Assembly: GCA_017438975.1 (NCBI GenBank)
Contig: JAFRUH010000025.1
Span: forward strand, 124,001-188,000
Reading direction: 5' to 3'
Source: Bacteroidales bacterium
Lineage (GTDB): Bacteria; Bacteroidota; Bacteroidia; Bacteroidales; UBA932
DNA length: 64,000 bases
The number at the start of each line of letters is the position of its first letter. The first letter of the stretch is position 1. The notes beneath the pieces were generated by a model. The model was given only the letters and a program-made list of their open reading frames with translations, was not told the DNA's origin and did not search any database. A program made the translations under genes and the position numbers. Of the stretch, positions 8,429 to 17,467 are shown piece after piece.

Positions 8429-9897
8429 GGTTTCGAATCGGTGAATTTCAGGATCGGATTACGGGCTGCGGTCGTCTCGTCGGGACGGCGGACGGGCGCG
8501 TTGTGCGGAGCGTCCTGCAGGATCGCGGGATCTTCCGCCGCTTCCCGTGCGATTTCCCGCATCACGGCGATGAACGCGTCCAGGGTCTCTTTCGATTCCG
8601 TTTCCGTAGGTTCGATCATCAACGCCTGGTGGAACAGGAGCGGGAAATAGATGGTCGGAGCGTGGAAACCGAAATCGAGCAGGCGCTTCGCCACATCGAG
8701 GGTCGTCGCTCCGTGGACATCGTCATGCGCCCCGTCGTTGAAGAGGCCGTCGAAGACGAATTCATGCTTGCAGACCCCCTCGATAGGGAGTTTGTAGAGA
8801 TCCTTGAGGCTTTCCTTGACGTAGTTCGCACCGAGGACGGAGAGTTCCCCGACTTTCCGGAGATTCTCCTTTCCGAGCATCAGGAGATAGGTGTAGGCCC
8901 TCAGGATCACGCCGAAATTGCCCATGAACCCGGAGACCTTGCCTGCAGACAGATTCCCGTCCTGCAGGACGGAGAAGGTTCCGTCATCGTTCCTGACGAC
9001 CTTCGGTAGCGGGAGATAAGGCTCGAGATATGCCGCCACACCCACGGGGCCGCTGCCCGGACCTCCGCCTCCGTGCGGGGTCGAGAAGGTCTTGTGCAGG
9101 TTCAGGTGCATGATATCGAAGCCCATGTCACCCGGACGGACGACGCCCATCAGCGGGTTCATGTTCGCGCCGTCATAGTAGAGAAGGCCACCCGCCGCGT
9201 GGACAAGGGCGGCGATCTCCCGAATTTCCGTCTCGAACAGGCCGAGGGTATTCGGATTGGTCATCATGATGCCGGCGACGGTATCGTCAAGGAGGGGCTT
9301 GAGGTCATTGACGTCGATCCGTCCGTTTTCCTTGGACTTGACGACGACGACCTCCAGGCCGCAGACCGCGGCGGAAGCCGGGTTGGTGCCGTGGGCGCTG
9401 TCCGGAACGATGACCTTCGTCCGTTTCCCGTCTCCCCTGCTGAGATGATAAGAACGCATGACCATCAGACCGGTCAGCTCTCCGTGCGCGCCGGCGCAGG
9501 GATTGAAGGTAAAGGCCTTCATACCGGTGATTTCCGCGAGCATCCGCTCCATTTCATAATAGACCTCCAGGACGCCCTGGACCGTCTTTTCGGGCTGCAG
9601 CGGATGGATCCCGGCGAAAGCGGGAAGATTTGCAATCTCCTCGTTGATCTTGGGATTGTATTTCATCGTACAGCTCCCGAGCGGATAGAATCCGGTGTCG
9701 ACGCCGAAGTTCATCTGGGAGAGATTCGTATAGTGGCGGACCACGTCGATTTCGCTGACCTGCGGGAGAAGCGGGGCTTCTTCGCGGCGCAGGGCCTCAG
9801 GAAGCGGTCCGGCAGCCGGAAAGCGGTTCTTCGGAATGGAATAACCCGTCCGGCCTTCGGCCGAGAGTTCAAAGATGAGTTTGTCGTAGTACTTCAT
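8419..9897 (-). CDS. gcvPB: Glycine dehydrogenase (decarboxylating) subunit 2, P-protein beta
   Basis: 492 residues, the usual length for the PLP-bearing subunit of the split P-protein. The Schiff-base lysine is K269 in NLHKTFSTPHGGGGPGSG, and the DSAHGTNPASA segment upstream binds PLP phosphate. With GcvPA it decarboxylates glycine and passes the aminomethyl group to lipoyl-GcvH. It starts 2 nt after the gcvPA stop and overlaps lpdA at its 3' end. Confidence 0.97.
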   Translation of the reverse strand: MKYYDKLIFELSAEGRTGYSIPKNRFPAAGPLPEALRREEAPLLPQVSEIDVVRHYTNLSQMNFGVDTGFYPLGSCTMKYNPKINEEIANLPAFAGIHPLQPEKTVQGVLEVYYEMERMLAEITGMKAFTFNPCAGAHGELTGLMVMRSYHLSRGDGKRTKVIVPDSAHGTNPASAAVCGLEVVVVKSKENGRIDVNDLKPLLDDTVAGIMMTNPNTLGLFETEIREIAALVHAAGGLLYYDGANMNPLMGVVRPGDMGFDIMHLNLHKTFSTPHGGGGPGSGPVGVAAYLEPYLPLPKVVRNDDGTFSVLQDGNLSAGKVSGFMGNFGVILRAYTYLLMLGKENLRKVGELSVLGANYVKESLKDLYKLPIEGVCKHEFVFDGLFNDGAHDDVHGATTLDVAKRLLDFGFHAPTIYFPLLFHQALMIEPTETESKETLDAFIAVMREIAREAAEDPAILQDAPHNAPVRRPDETTAARNPILKFTDSKPCE

Positions 9898-9899
9898 GG

Positions 9900-11228
9900 C
9901 TATACCTCCCCGATAATTGAAACCAAACCGTCAACTTCTTCTTTCGTGCGCCTTTCGGTGACGCAGAAAGTCAGGATCCCTTCTTCGATCTGGAGGCCGG
10001 CGAAATACCCCGCCTCCAGCAGTTTCTCCTGGAGCCTGTCGACCGGAACGAGCGGCCGGAGGGCGAATTCCTTGAGGAAGGGCTTTCCGGGGAAGGCCTC
10101 TTCGAACTTGCCGGTCGCGAGGAGCCGGTCATGAAGGTATTTCGCGCCCGAAGCGGAAATCTCATTGACCTTTTTCAGCCCGTCCGCACCCATCAAGGAC
10201 AGGTAGACCGTGACATACAGGGCCATCAGGGACTGGTTGGAGCAGATGTTCGAGGTCGCTTTCTCGCGGCGGATATGCTGCTCGCGGGCCTGAAGGGTCA
10301 GCACGAAGGCGCGTTTGCCGTCCCGGTCGACCGTCTGGCCGACGATCCGGCCCGGCATTTTCCTGAGATGCTCCTTCCGGACGGCCATGAACCCGACATA
10401 GGGGCCTCCGTACGTCAGGGGAATTCCCAGGGGCTGACCGTCGCCGACGGCGATATCGGCGCCCCATTCGGCAGGCGTCTTCACGACGGCGAGGGCGGAC
10501 GGGTCGCAGTACTCGATCAGCAGCGCCTTCTCCGCATGGACGGCGTCGGCGAATCCGGTATGGTCCTCGACGATTCCGTAACGGTTGACTGAAGGGACGA
10601 TCACCCCGGCCACATCTCCCTTCGAGAGTTCGGCCTTCAGGCAATTGATGCAGGTCTGGCCGCCCATTGCGGGGACCATCCCGATCTCGACGCCATGGAA
10701 CTTCGCATAGGTGGAGACGACCTTGATCACGCCCGGAAGCAGGGCTCCGGAGAGGAGGACGCGTGTTTTCTTTCGTGTGCTGGCCATCGCCATCATCATC
10801 GCTTCGGCGGCAGCCGTCGGGCCGTCATACATCGAAGCGTTGCTGACATCCATCCCCGTCAGGCTGCAGATCATGCTCTGGTACTCGAAAATGTACCGGA
10901 GCGTACCCTGCGAAATCTCGCACTGATAAGGCGTATAGGCTGTCAGGAACTCGGAACGGGAAAGAAGATAAGGAATGACGGAGGGGGCATAATGGTCATA
11001 TGCCCCGGCACCGACGAAGACCTTCATCGGGACGTTCCGGGCGGAAAGCTCCGCAAAACGGGCGCGGACTTCCTCCTCGGAGAGGGCCTCGGGAAGATCA
11101 TACTCTTCCTTCCGGACAAACTCTTCGGGCACATCGCCGTAGAGGTCTTCCAGACTGCGCAGGGAGACCTTTTCCAGCATGGCCCGGATATCTTCCGGAG
11201 TATGGGGGAAATAAGCAAACTGTCCCAT
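9900..11228 (-). CDS. gcvPA: Glycine dehydrogenase (decarboxylating) subunit 1, P-protein alpha
   Basis: 442 residues, matching the N-terminal half-type subunit of split glycine decarboxylase. Recognisable segments are an N-terminal YFPHTPEDIRAML, the FVGAGAYDHYAPSVIPYLLS motif, YTPYQCEISQGTLR, and LTLQAREQHIRREKATSNIC near the end. It has no PLP lysine; it forms an (alpha-beta)2 enzyme with GcvPB. It lies 2 nt from gcvH and from gcvPB. Confidence 0.97.
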   Translation of the reverse strand: MGQFAYFPHTPEDIRAMLEKVSLRSLEDLYGDVPEEFVRKEEYDLPEALSEEEVRARFAELSARNVPMKVFVGAGAYDHYAPSVIPYLLSRSEFLTAYTPYQCEISQGTLRYIFEYQSMICSLTGMDVSNASMYDGPTAAAEAMMMAMASTRKKTRVLLSGALLPGVIKVVSTYAKFHGVEIGMVPAMGGQTCINCLKAELSKGDVAGVIVPSVNRYGIVEDHTGFADAVHAEKALLIEYCDPSALAVVKTPAEWGADIAVGDGQPLGIPLTYGGPYVGFMAVRKEHLRKMPGRIVGQTVDRDGKRAFVLTLQAREQHIRREKATSNICSNQSLMALYVTVYLSLMGADGLKKVNEISASGAKYLHDRLLATGKFEEAFPGKPFLKEFALRPLVPVDRLQEKLLEAGYFAGLQIEEGILTFCVTERRTKEEVDGLVSIIGEV

Positions 11229-11230
11229 GC

Positions 11231-11611
11231 CTACTCTCCGATCATCGCCTTGTAGGCGGCCGCATCCATCAGGTCGGCGAGTTCTCCCTCGTCATTCATC
11301 CGAACCTTGATGATCCAGTTTTCGAAGGCATCCTCATTGACCTTCTCGGGAGCGTCCTGGAGTTCTTCATTGACCTCCACGACGACACCGGATACCGGAG
11401 AGTACAGGTCGCTGGCAGCCTTCACGCTCTCAAGGGCGCCGAAGGTCTCCCCCTTCCCGATTTCATCATCTACTTCCGGCATATCGACATAGGTGATCTC
11501 CCCCATCTCTTTCTGCGCGAAATCGCTGACTCCGATAACGGCGAGGCCGTCTTCAACTTTTACCCATTCGTGCGACTCCGAATAGAGGAGTCCTTCCATG
11601 ATCTTGCTCAT
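11231..11611 (-). CDS. gcvH: Glycine cleavage system H protein
   Basis: 126 residues, the standard length. The lipoylated lysine is K64 in GALESVKAASD, and the N-terminal SHEWVKVEDGLAVIGVSDFAQ is the H-protein signature. It carries the aminomethyl intermediate between P-, T- and L-proteins. The gcvT-gcvH gap is 20 nt, the widest inside this operon. Confidence 0.98.
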   Translation of the reverse strand: MSKIMEGLLYSESHEWVKVEDGLAVIGVSDFAQKEMGEITYVDMPEVDDEIGKGETFGALESVKAASDLYSPVSGVVVEVNEELQDAPEKVNEDAFENWIIKVRMNDEGELADLMDAAAYKAMIGE

Positions 11612-11631
11612 AATGAATCAATTGTTTTGTG

Positions 11632-12774
11632 TTACTTTTTATAATTGGTCTGATAAAATCTTTTCTTGACGACCTTGCCGGGGAAAACTCTCTTCCTGAT
11701 CCGAATCCAGAGAGGGGTCTCCAGCGCGGCGAACCTGCTGTCCACCAGGGCAAAACAGATGCTCCTGTCAAGGCTGATCGAGTGGTAGCCGGTCGTCACG
11801 ACACCGACGGAGGTACCGTCCTCGAGTTCGACCGGATAACCGGCCCTAGGGATGGCCTTGTCCTCGATTTCGATGCCGACGAGTTTCCGTGCCACGCCTT
11901 CCGCCTTCTGGCGGAGAAGGGCGTCTTTCCCGATGAAATCTTTGTCATACTTGCAGAACATGCCGAGTCCGGCCATGACCGGAGAGATTTCGGCGCTGAG
12001 TTCATCCCCGTAAAGGGGAAGACCCGCCTCGAAACGGAGGGTATCCCGGCAACCGAGTCCGCAGGGAACGACCCCGGCAGCGAGCAGTTCATCCCAGAGA
12101 CGGACAGTCTCTTCGGGGGTCGCGTAGAGTTCGAAACCGTCTTCACCGGTATAACCGGTCCGGCTGACAATCAGGCGTTTCCCGTTGATTTCCGCATCAT
12201 AGAACGTATAGAAGCCGAGTTCAGCGGCGCCCTTGAGTCCGAGGACTTCCACGACGGTCTTCTCGGCGTCCGGTCCCTGGACGGCAATCTGCCCCCAGCT
12301 GTCGGAGGCGTTGTCAATCCGGCAGTCGTAAGGTTTCCCGGTCGCGGGATTCAGGGCCGCCTGTGCGAGGATCCACTCGTGGTCCTTAGCGATATTCGCC
12401 GCATTGACGACAAGGAGGAAATGCTCCGGCTCGAATTCCCGGTAGACCAGAAGGTCGTCCACGACCCCGCCGTCCGGATAACACATCATGCCATAGAGCA
12501 CCTTCCCTGGTTCGAATCCACGGATCTCGTTCGTGAAGATATGATTGATGAAAGCTTCCGCTTCGGGACCTTCGATGAAAATCTCTCCCATGTGCGAGAC
12601 ATCGAACATGCCGACCTTCCCGCGTACGGCATTGTGCTCTTCCACGATCGAAGAATACTGGATCGGCATCATGAACCCGGCGAAGGGGCTCATTTTCGCA
12701 CCGAGAGCGACGTGTTTCTCATACAGACAGGTCTTGCTCAACTGCCCGTTTTCAAGGATTTCAGACATAATCAT
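11632..12774 (-). CDS. gcvT: Aminomethyltransferase (T-protein)
   Basis: 380 residues. It transfers the methylene group from aminomethyl-GcvH to tetrahydrofolate and releases ammonia. Family segments include FDVSHMGEIFIEGPEA, GKVLYGMMCYPDGGVVDDLLVYR, VQGPDAEKTV and the folate-site motif SRTGYTGEDGFELY. The ATG at 12774 overlaps the lplA stop as ATGA, which favours it over the in-frame ATG at 12768. Confidence 0.97.
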   Translation of the reverse strand: MIMSEILENGQLSKTCLYEKHVALGAKMSPFAGFMMPIQYSSIVEEHNAVRGKVGMFDVSHMGEIFIEGPEAEAFINHIFTNEIRGFEPGKVLYGMMCYPDGGVVDDLLVYREFEPEHFLLVVNAANIAKDHEWILAQAALNPATGKPYDCRIDNASDSWGQIAVQGPDAEKTVVEVLGLKGAAELGFYTFYDAEINGKRLIVSRTGYTGEDGFELYATPEETVRLWDELLAAGVVPCGLGCRDTLRFEAGLPLYGDELSAEISPVMAGLGMFCKYDKDFIGKDALLRQKAEGVARKLVGIEIEDKAIPRAGYPVELEDGTSVGVVTTGYHSISLDRSICFALVDSRFAALETPLWIRIRKRVFPGKVVKKRFYQTNYKK

Positions 12775-13805
12775 TCAGTATAAAAGAATTGGTTTAGATT
12801 GATGTTATTAATATATTCATTTACAAGTGTTTCAGAATAATCTTTTCCGATAATCCCCGCAGCGATTCCCGCCTGCAGCCTTTCCAGGGTGACCCCTTCC
12901 TTCAGGAAGAAATCCCCGGAAACGGAAATATCGGAAATACGGCCTTCCCGGAGTGTGGAAGCGACGACAAGGTCCCCGATCCCCTCGATCCGGACCGTAT
13001 CTTCGACCGAACATCCGGTATTCCTCCCAAGGAGGAAAGAAGGATCGAGATAGGTTTCTTCGATCCTGCGGATCTCCCGGACATCCTCCCCGGAAAGCGG
13101 AACCGGCTCTGTATCCGGACCGGACAGGTCGACGATCAGCCTCCGCTTGAACGTTTCTATGTCCATCGGCTTCCCGGCGGCCTCCAGCAGCTCCCGGACA
13201 TTGGCGACGTGCTGCCGGACGGAAGAGACTCCCTTCGAGCGGATCTTACCGCCGGATGGTGTGATCGCAGCTTCCATCGCCTCGAAATCCGTATCGAAGA
13301 GCAGGGTGCCATGGACGATGCTGGCCTTGGGCAGATGGAAAAAGGCGTTGCCCGACACCTTCCTGCCCCCGATCAGGATATCGTTCCTCCCGGACCGGTC
13401 GGCGGGAAGGCCCATATGCCTCAGCGCGAGTGCAATCCTCTGGAGATACCGGTCGAAGGTAAAGGCGACATCCGTCGCATCTGTCACATAGGAAATCATG
13501 ATATTTCCCCAATCGGAATAGACGCAGCCTCCCCCGCTCTTGCGGCGGAAAAGGGCTACGTCATGCGACCGGCACCAGTCGAGGCAGACTTCCGCCTGCA
13601 TGACCTGGTTCCGCCCGAAAATCACGGTCGGAGGGACCTGCCAGATGAAAAATGCCTCCCTGCGGCCGTCAGGAGACGGCGCGACGATCTCTCCGAGATG
13701 CGCGGCAACGTACTCTTCCATCGCAAGATAGAAGACGAGACGTTCCCCCCGCTCTCCCGGGAGCGGATCGGAAAGACCGGTATGGGGCAGGCAGATCCTT
13801 TTCAT
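12771..13805 (-). CDS. lplA: Lipoate--protein ligase
   Basis: 344 residues. It activates free lipoate with ATP and attaches it to the lipoyl lysine of acceptor proteins, here most obviously GcvH. The RRKSGGGCVYSDWGN motif binds lipoyl-AMP and the lysine in GRKVSGNAFF is the expected catalytic one. A C-terminal accessory domain is present (about residues 240-344). Sitting between the SUMF1 gene (3-nt gap) and gcvT (4-nt overlap), it gives the operon its own cofactor-attachment enzyme. Confidence 0.93.
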   Translation of the reverse strand: MKRICLPHTGLSDPLPGERGERLVFYLAMEEYVAAHLGEIVAPSPDGRREAFFIWQVPPTVIFGRNQVMQAEVCLDWCRSHDVALFRRKSGGGCVYSDWGNIMISYVTDATDVAFTFDRYLQRIALALRHMGLPADRSGRNDILIGGRKVSGNAFFHLPKASIVHGTLLFDTDFEAMEAAITPSGGKIRSKGVSSVRQHVANVRELLEAAGKPMDIETFKRRLIVDLSGPDTEPVPLSGEDVREIRRIEETYLDPSFLLGRNTGCSVEDTVRIEGIGDLVVASTLREGRISDISVSGDFFLKEGVTLERLQAGIAAGIIGKDYSETLVNEYINNINLNQFFYTE

Positions 13806-13808
13806 CCG

Positions 13809-15335
13809 TTACAAGGCAAGTCTGAATCCGATCGTACTCTTGAAAAAGGCGGCCCGGTTCTGCGAACGGTTCGCAGTCCGGCACTTGTCCCAGAGAGCCG
13901 CAGCGCTGCCTCCCCGCATCACGCGGAAATCAAGGCCGGATTCCGTTTTCTCGGGCCCGGTGGGATTGACCGCATCATCGGCGGTATACGGACCGAAATA
14001 GTCCTGGCACCATTCCCAAACGTTTCCGGACATATCGTAAGTCCCCAGTTCATTCGGCCGGAGCTGCCCGACCGGGCAGGTCTTGAGATCTTTTTTCTCA
14101 TTCTGGGCAACCTCTGCGGATCGGTTCGATCCGGCGAAGACCAGTCCCCTGTGCTTCTTTCCACCCCGGGCAGCGTACTCCCATTCCGCTTCGGTGGGAA
14201 GCCGGAACTTTCTACCAGTCAATTCGTTCAGCTTCAGGATAAACAGCTGTGCATCATACCAGGACACGTTGCCGACAGGATAGTTGTCGGCCTTCATGTT
14301 CGGGGGAAGATACCCCATGACCGCTTTCCAGAGGGCTCCGGTCACTTCATACTGGCCGATCTTGTAATTGTCGAGGGTCACCTGATGGGCAGGTTTCTCG
14401 TCATCCTTGCTCAGATTGAGCTGGTCTATCGTCGCTCCCATCGAAAAGAGTCCGCCTTCCACCGGCAGCATCTTGAATATCACGTCGCCGACCGTAAACT
14501 CCTCGGGCTCCAGGTTGGAGGTCTCCCTCGCGATACGGTTTCCGATGATGTCAAGCAGCTCCTGGGGACACTTTTCCCCGGTCGAGATGGCGATCCGCAG
14601 TCCCGCAGTCCCCGATTTGGCGGAAGCGACGGCCGGTTTGCGGGAGAAAATGATACAATCTATCTTGGGATCGGCGGCGCTTCCCCCGCGGAGGACATGG
14701 TTCTCGCCGGATTCCGGGCCGGTCGGGTTGATCGCAGGTTCATCTCCGAGATCATCCGTCCACGCATCGCTGCACCACTCCCAGACGCTGCCGCTCATAT
14801 TCTTGATTCCCAATTCATTGACAGCACCGGGACCGTCATTGCTGCCGCTGTAGCGCTGACGCAGGGAACGGTTGCCTCCCCGCGCAGCGAATTCCCACTC
14901 TGCCTCGGTCGGGAGGCGGAACGGAAGCCCTGTCATCTTGGAAAGCCGGTTCGTGAACTTGACCGCATCCTGCCAGGAAACTCGTGTGACAGGAGCTTTC
15001 AGATTCTCCTTCGGGCTCGGATTCGACCCCATAATAGCCTTCCAGAGGCCTTGGGAGACTTCTTCTTCCCCGATTGCGAATCCGTCCAGGAACACCGGAT
15101 GGATATCGGGATTCTTGACCGTTTTCTGCTCGAAAGTCTCTCCCATCAGGAAAAGGCCGGGAGCGACAGGGATCAGGTTGAATGAGACATCTCCTGCCGT
15201 CAGGGTAATCTTCCCGTCAGCGGTTAGATAAGGACTGAGGTCTGCAGTGTCCGAGAGCGTAGCGCCTTTGCCCTTGCAGGAAAACAGCAGGGCGACGAGG
15301 GCGACAAAAGCTAGAATCCGATATGCGATTTTCAT
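13809..15335 (-). CDS. Lipoprotein with two SUMF1/FGE-like domains
   Basis: 508 residues. A lipobox (LLFSC, Cys20) marks a lipoprotein. Two tandem formylglycine-generating-enzyme-like domains follow, about 45-265 and 285-508, each with a variant of WKAIMG, VSWxDA, FRLPTEAEWE, NMSGSVWEWC or DMSGNVWEWC, and RGGSA. In the region holding the catalytic cysteine pair of true FGEs (between RGGS and RSQN of domain 2) there is only one cysteine, at a non-equivalent position, so sulfatase-activating activity is unlikely. It starts in a 4-nt overlap with the arginase-like gene. Its role in the glycine cleavage operon is unknown. Confidence 0.85.
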   Translation of the reverse strand: MKIAYRILAFVALVALLFSCKGKGATLSDTADLSPYLTADGKITLTAGDVSFNLIPVAPGLFLMGETFEQKTVKNPDIHPVFLDGFAIGEEEVSQGLWKAIMGSNPSPKENLKAPVTRVSWQDAVKFTNRLSKMTGLPFRLPTEAEWEFAARGGNRSLRQRYSGSNDGPGAVNELGIKNMSGSVWEWCSDAWTDDLGDEPAINPTGPESGENHVLRGGSAADPKIDCIIFSRKPAVASAKSGTAGLRIAISTGEKCPQELLDIIGNRIARETSNLEPEEFTVGDVIFKMLPVEGGLFSMGATIDQLNLSKDDEKPAHQVTLDNYKIGQYEVTGALWKAVMGYLPPNMKADNYPVGNVSWYDAQLFILKLNELTGRKFRLPTEAEWEYAARGGKKHRGLVFAGSNRSAEVAQNEKKDLKTCPVGQLRPNELGTYDMSGNVWEWCQDYFGPYTADDAVNPTGPEKTESGLDFRVMRGGSAAALWDKCRTANRSQNRAAFFKSTIGFRLAL

Positions 15336-16015
15336 AAGAATATGGTTTTCAATTTGTTGGCAATAAACATATTCGTCTCCAGATTGATCCGGAGGTCCTC
15401 CGGTTTTCCACCGTTCCGGACGGGCAGTTCTCCGCAGATATCCATTCCGAGAATCTCCCCCGGACCGGAAACGACCCCGTCCAGGAAGCGGAAAACGTCC
15501 TCCGGGGCAGAAGAGCCCTGGCTCCAGTCGGTCCGTGCGTAGGCCGGGGAAAAGACATCCTTGTCAAGGGAGACGTAAAAGGGTCCCTGACAGACGGACG
15601 GGCAGGGAAAGACTCCGTCGACTCCCACTGAGATGACATCCCGGAGAAAAGGATTCTCCCGTCGCAACACGGCCACCCATCCCCCGCAACTGAGCACGTT
15701 TCCGAAAGCCGGTTCCTGGTCATCGGGATGATGGTCGAAAAGGATAAGGCTGAAAGGAGTCCGGATCCGCTCGCAGAACAGGAAAGTCATGTAATGGTAA
15801 TCGCCGCTGTCGATCCAATGCACCTTGTACTCCTCTTCCTGGTCCAAGGCCATCCGGATCGCCCCTGCAGCCTCTTCGCTGCAGTAGCACTTCGTCCCCT
15901 CGATGCCGGACAAATCCAGCAGGCGCCAGTCAAAGCCGGCGGCGGAAAGGGAACTTGTGAATCCTTCGTCCCGGTACACTCCGGAGAAATCTGTGATGAG
16001 CATTCTTCCAAACAT
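15332..16015 (-). CDS. Arginase/ureohydrolase-fold protein
   Basis: 227 residues if the first ATG (16015) is used, 223 from the ATG at 16003. Manganese-site motifs of the family are visible: HWIDSGDYHYMT in place of the GGDH motif, ILFDHHPDD for DxHxD, and VSLDKDVFSP for SxDxDxxDP, with GMDICGE near the C terminus. It is shorter than typical arginases (about 300 residues), but all metal ligands appear present. The substrate is unknown. It is the first gene of the operon that runs through lplA and gcv. A TATATTTG box ends 4 nt before the first ATG, so the mRNA may be leaderless from 16015. Confidence 0.75.
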   Translation of the reverse strand: MFGRMLITDFSGVYRDEGFTSSLSAAGFDWRLLDLSGIEGTKCYCSEEAAGAIRMALDQEEEYKVHWIDSGDYHYMTFLFCERIRTPFSLILFDHHPDDQEPAFGNVLSCGGWVAVLRRENPFLRDVISVGVDGVFPCPSVCQGPFYVSLDKDVFSPAYARTDWSQGSSAPEDVFRFLDGVVSGPGEILGMDICGELPVRNGGKPEDLRINLETNMFIANKLKTIFL

Positions 16016-16019
16016 CTTT

Positions 16020-16027
16020 CAAATATA
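16020..16027 (-). promoter_or_regulatory. -7 box of the arginase-like/lplA/gcv operon
   Basis: TATATTTG on the minus strand, 4 nt before the ATG at 16015. There is no room for a 5' leader or riboswitch. It is probably the main promoter for nine genes with gaps no larger than about 20 nt. Confidence 0.6.
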
Positions 16028-16083
16028 AGAATTATATTTGGAAACGGGAACAAATCGGCCCTAAACGAACCGAAAATGGCGCT

Positions 16084-16120
16084 ATAACAAAAGTGTTATA
16101 ACTTAAAACATTTTTGTTAT
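16084..16120. repeat. AT-rich 14-bp inverted repeat
   Basis: The arms at 16084-16097 and 16107-16120 match at 13 of 14 positions around a 9-nt loop. It lies between the stop of the carboxypeptidase-regulatory-domain gene (16133) and the arginase operon promoter. It could be a weak terminator for the former or an operator for the latter; no T-run follows on the minus strand. Confidence 0.5.
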
Positions 16121-16132
16121 TACCCTAAAAGG

Positions 16133-17362
16133 CTATTTTTTAAGGCGGGAGATGGCGTGCTCGAGACTCTCCGTCGGCTCGATGATGTTGTAATCTTTCC
16201 AAAAGTCGGAGTCATCGTAGAAGTACGCTTTGTCAGCAAGAGACTCGGAACTCTTGAACGCTTCGTTCCGCAGGATCGGTTCGGCCGAACCGGTCTGGTG
16301 ACGGTTGGTGACGACCATTTCGGCAACGGCCGTGAATTCCGTCGCGAACAATTTCCGGCGCCAGTCGCAGTTGAAACGGAAAACGGTACGCTGGTACGCA
16401 AGCCGGGTCTTCCCTTCCTCGGTACGGTAATGGAGCAGGAGGGACATTTCCTTTGGCTTGAAACGGATTCCGACAGGCTTCCTGACCAGCATCGCTTCTG
16501 TCGCCTTCACAGGATTGGAGATATCGAGATTCAACTCGATCCGGGTAAAGGACAGTGTTTCCTGGTCCAGGTAGATCTTTCCGAAATGAAGGGCATACGG
16601 CCTTTCCACGGCCGGAGTCAGCCGGATGACGAACTGCATCCGTTCGTCCAGGAATTCCGGCGGGAGCAGTTCCAGGCGGTACTGAGTCAACTCGGCCGGA
16701 CTCAGGATGAACTGGCGGTTTTTCACAAGATCCAGTTCAACGGCCATGACCGGCCCTCCCACAACCTTCACGCCGAGGGTGTCGGAGGATCGGGGACTTG
16801 TCAGGATCCGGCTTTTGACGATGGCCGCCTTATCCCGCCATCCCCCCTTCCGGAAAGAATTCTTGTACATCTTCGTGACCGCTTCTGAAATGTAGATGAA
16901 CCGCTGCCGCTTCTGCACCGTCTCCCGATAGAAACAATCGAAGAGTTCCGGTTCTGACGGACAGTTCTCGGGAATCAGGTCGATCGCCTTCAAGAGAAGT
17001 GACATCGGATCGCCCGAATACACCCTGGCGGCCTCAAGCATGTAGGAACCCTTCGTCAGCCGGACATGCATCGGTGTTTTCATATCCTCCGGAACGGGCC
17101 CGGTCATGGACCTGTATCCCAGCAGGGAAAAGGCAACGGTTGCGGGGCGCGTATCGGACTTGATGACGAAGGCTCCTTCCTGATTCGTAACGGTCGCATA
17201 GCGGGTCCCGGGGATGGAAACGCCCACATCCGAAAGCGGGCGGCCCGTTTCGGAGTCCCGGACCGTCCCCCGGACGGCATACCGGAGGGAATCACCCTGC
17301 GCAAAAGCATCGATCCCTAATAAAAAAAAGAAGAGAATCAATATTTTGAACAACCTGTTCAT
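16133..17362 (-). CDS. Secreted protein with N-terminal carboxypeptidase-regulatory-like domain
   Basis: 409 residues from the ATG at 17362, which begins a clear signal peptide (hydrophobic run ending GIDAFAQ). Residues about 24-80 form a CarboxypepD_reg-like beta-sandwich (VRGTVRDSETGRPLSDVGVSIPG), common on Bacteroidota outer-membrane proteins. The rest contains LKAIDLIPENCP, a DCFYRETVQK segment and long amphipathic strands, resembling DUF5686-type or similar cell-envelope proteins without a clear match. It ends without a TonB-dependent-receptor barrel. Confidence 0.7.
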   Translation of the reverse strand: MNRLFKILILFFFLLGIDAFAQGDSLRYAVRGTVRDSETGRPLSDVGVSIPGTRYATVTNQEGAFVIKSDTRPATVAFSLLGYRSMTGPVPEDMKTPMHVRLTKGSYMLEAARVYSGDPMSLLLKAIDLIPENCPSEPELFDCFYRETVQKRQRFIYISEAVTKMYKNSFRKGGWRDKAAIVKSRILTSPRSSDTLGVKVVGGPVMAVELDLVKNRQFILSPAELTQYRLELLPPEFLDERMQFVIRLTPAVERPYALHFGKIYLDQETLSFTRIELNLDISNPVKATEAMLVRKPVGIRFKPKEMSLLLHYRTEEGKTRLAYQRTVFRFNCDWRRKLFATEFTAVAEMVVTNRHQTGSAEPILRNEAFKSSESLADKAYFYDDSDFWKDYNIIEPTESLEHAISRLKK

Positions 17363-17467
17363 GACCCCGGATTTTTTGCAATTTAAGGAAAAAATCGACA
17401 TGTAGTTTCTTTTTTGTCCTCCTTATTGAAAAAAAATCTTATTTTTACAAAAAATAACAAACTATCT

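Noticed and set aside
13209-15185. A 658-codon plus-strand frame opposite lplA and the SUMF1 gene
   Set aside because: It is antisense to two well-supported genes, has a repetitive high-GC shadow composition, and no domain or promoter.
15336-16133. A glycine riboswitch in front of the gcv operon
   Set aside because: The promoter -7 box ends 4 nt before the first ATG, so there is no leader, and no aptamer-like structure was seen between the internal genes.
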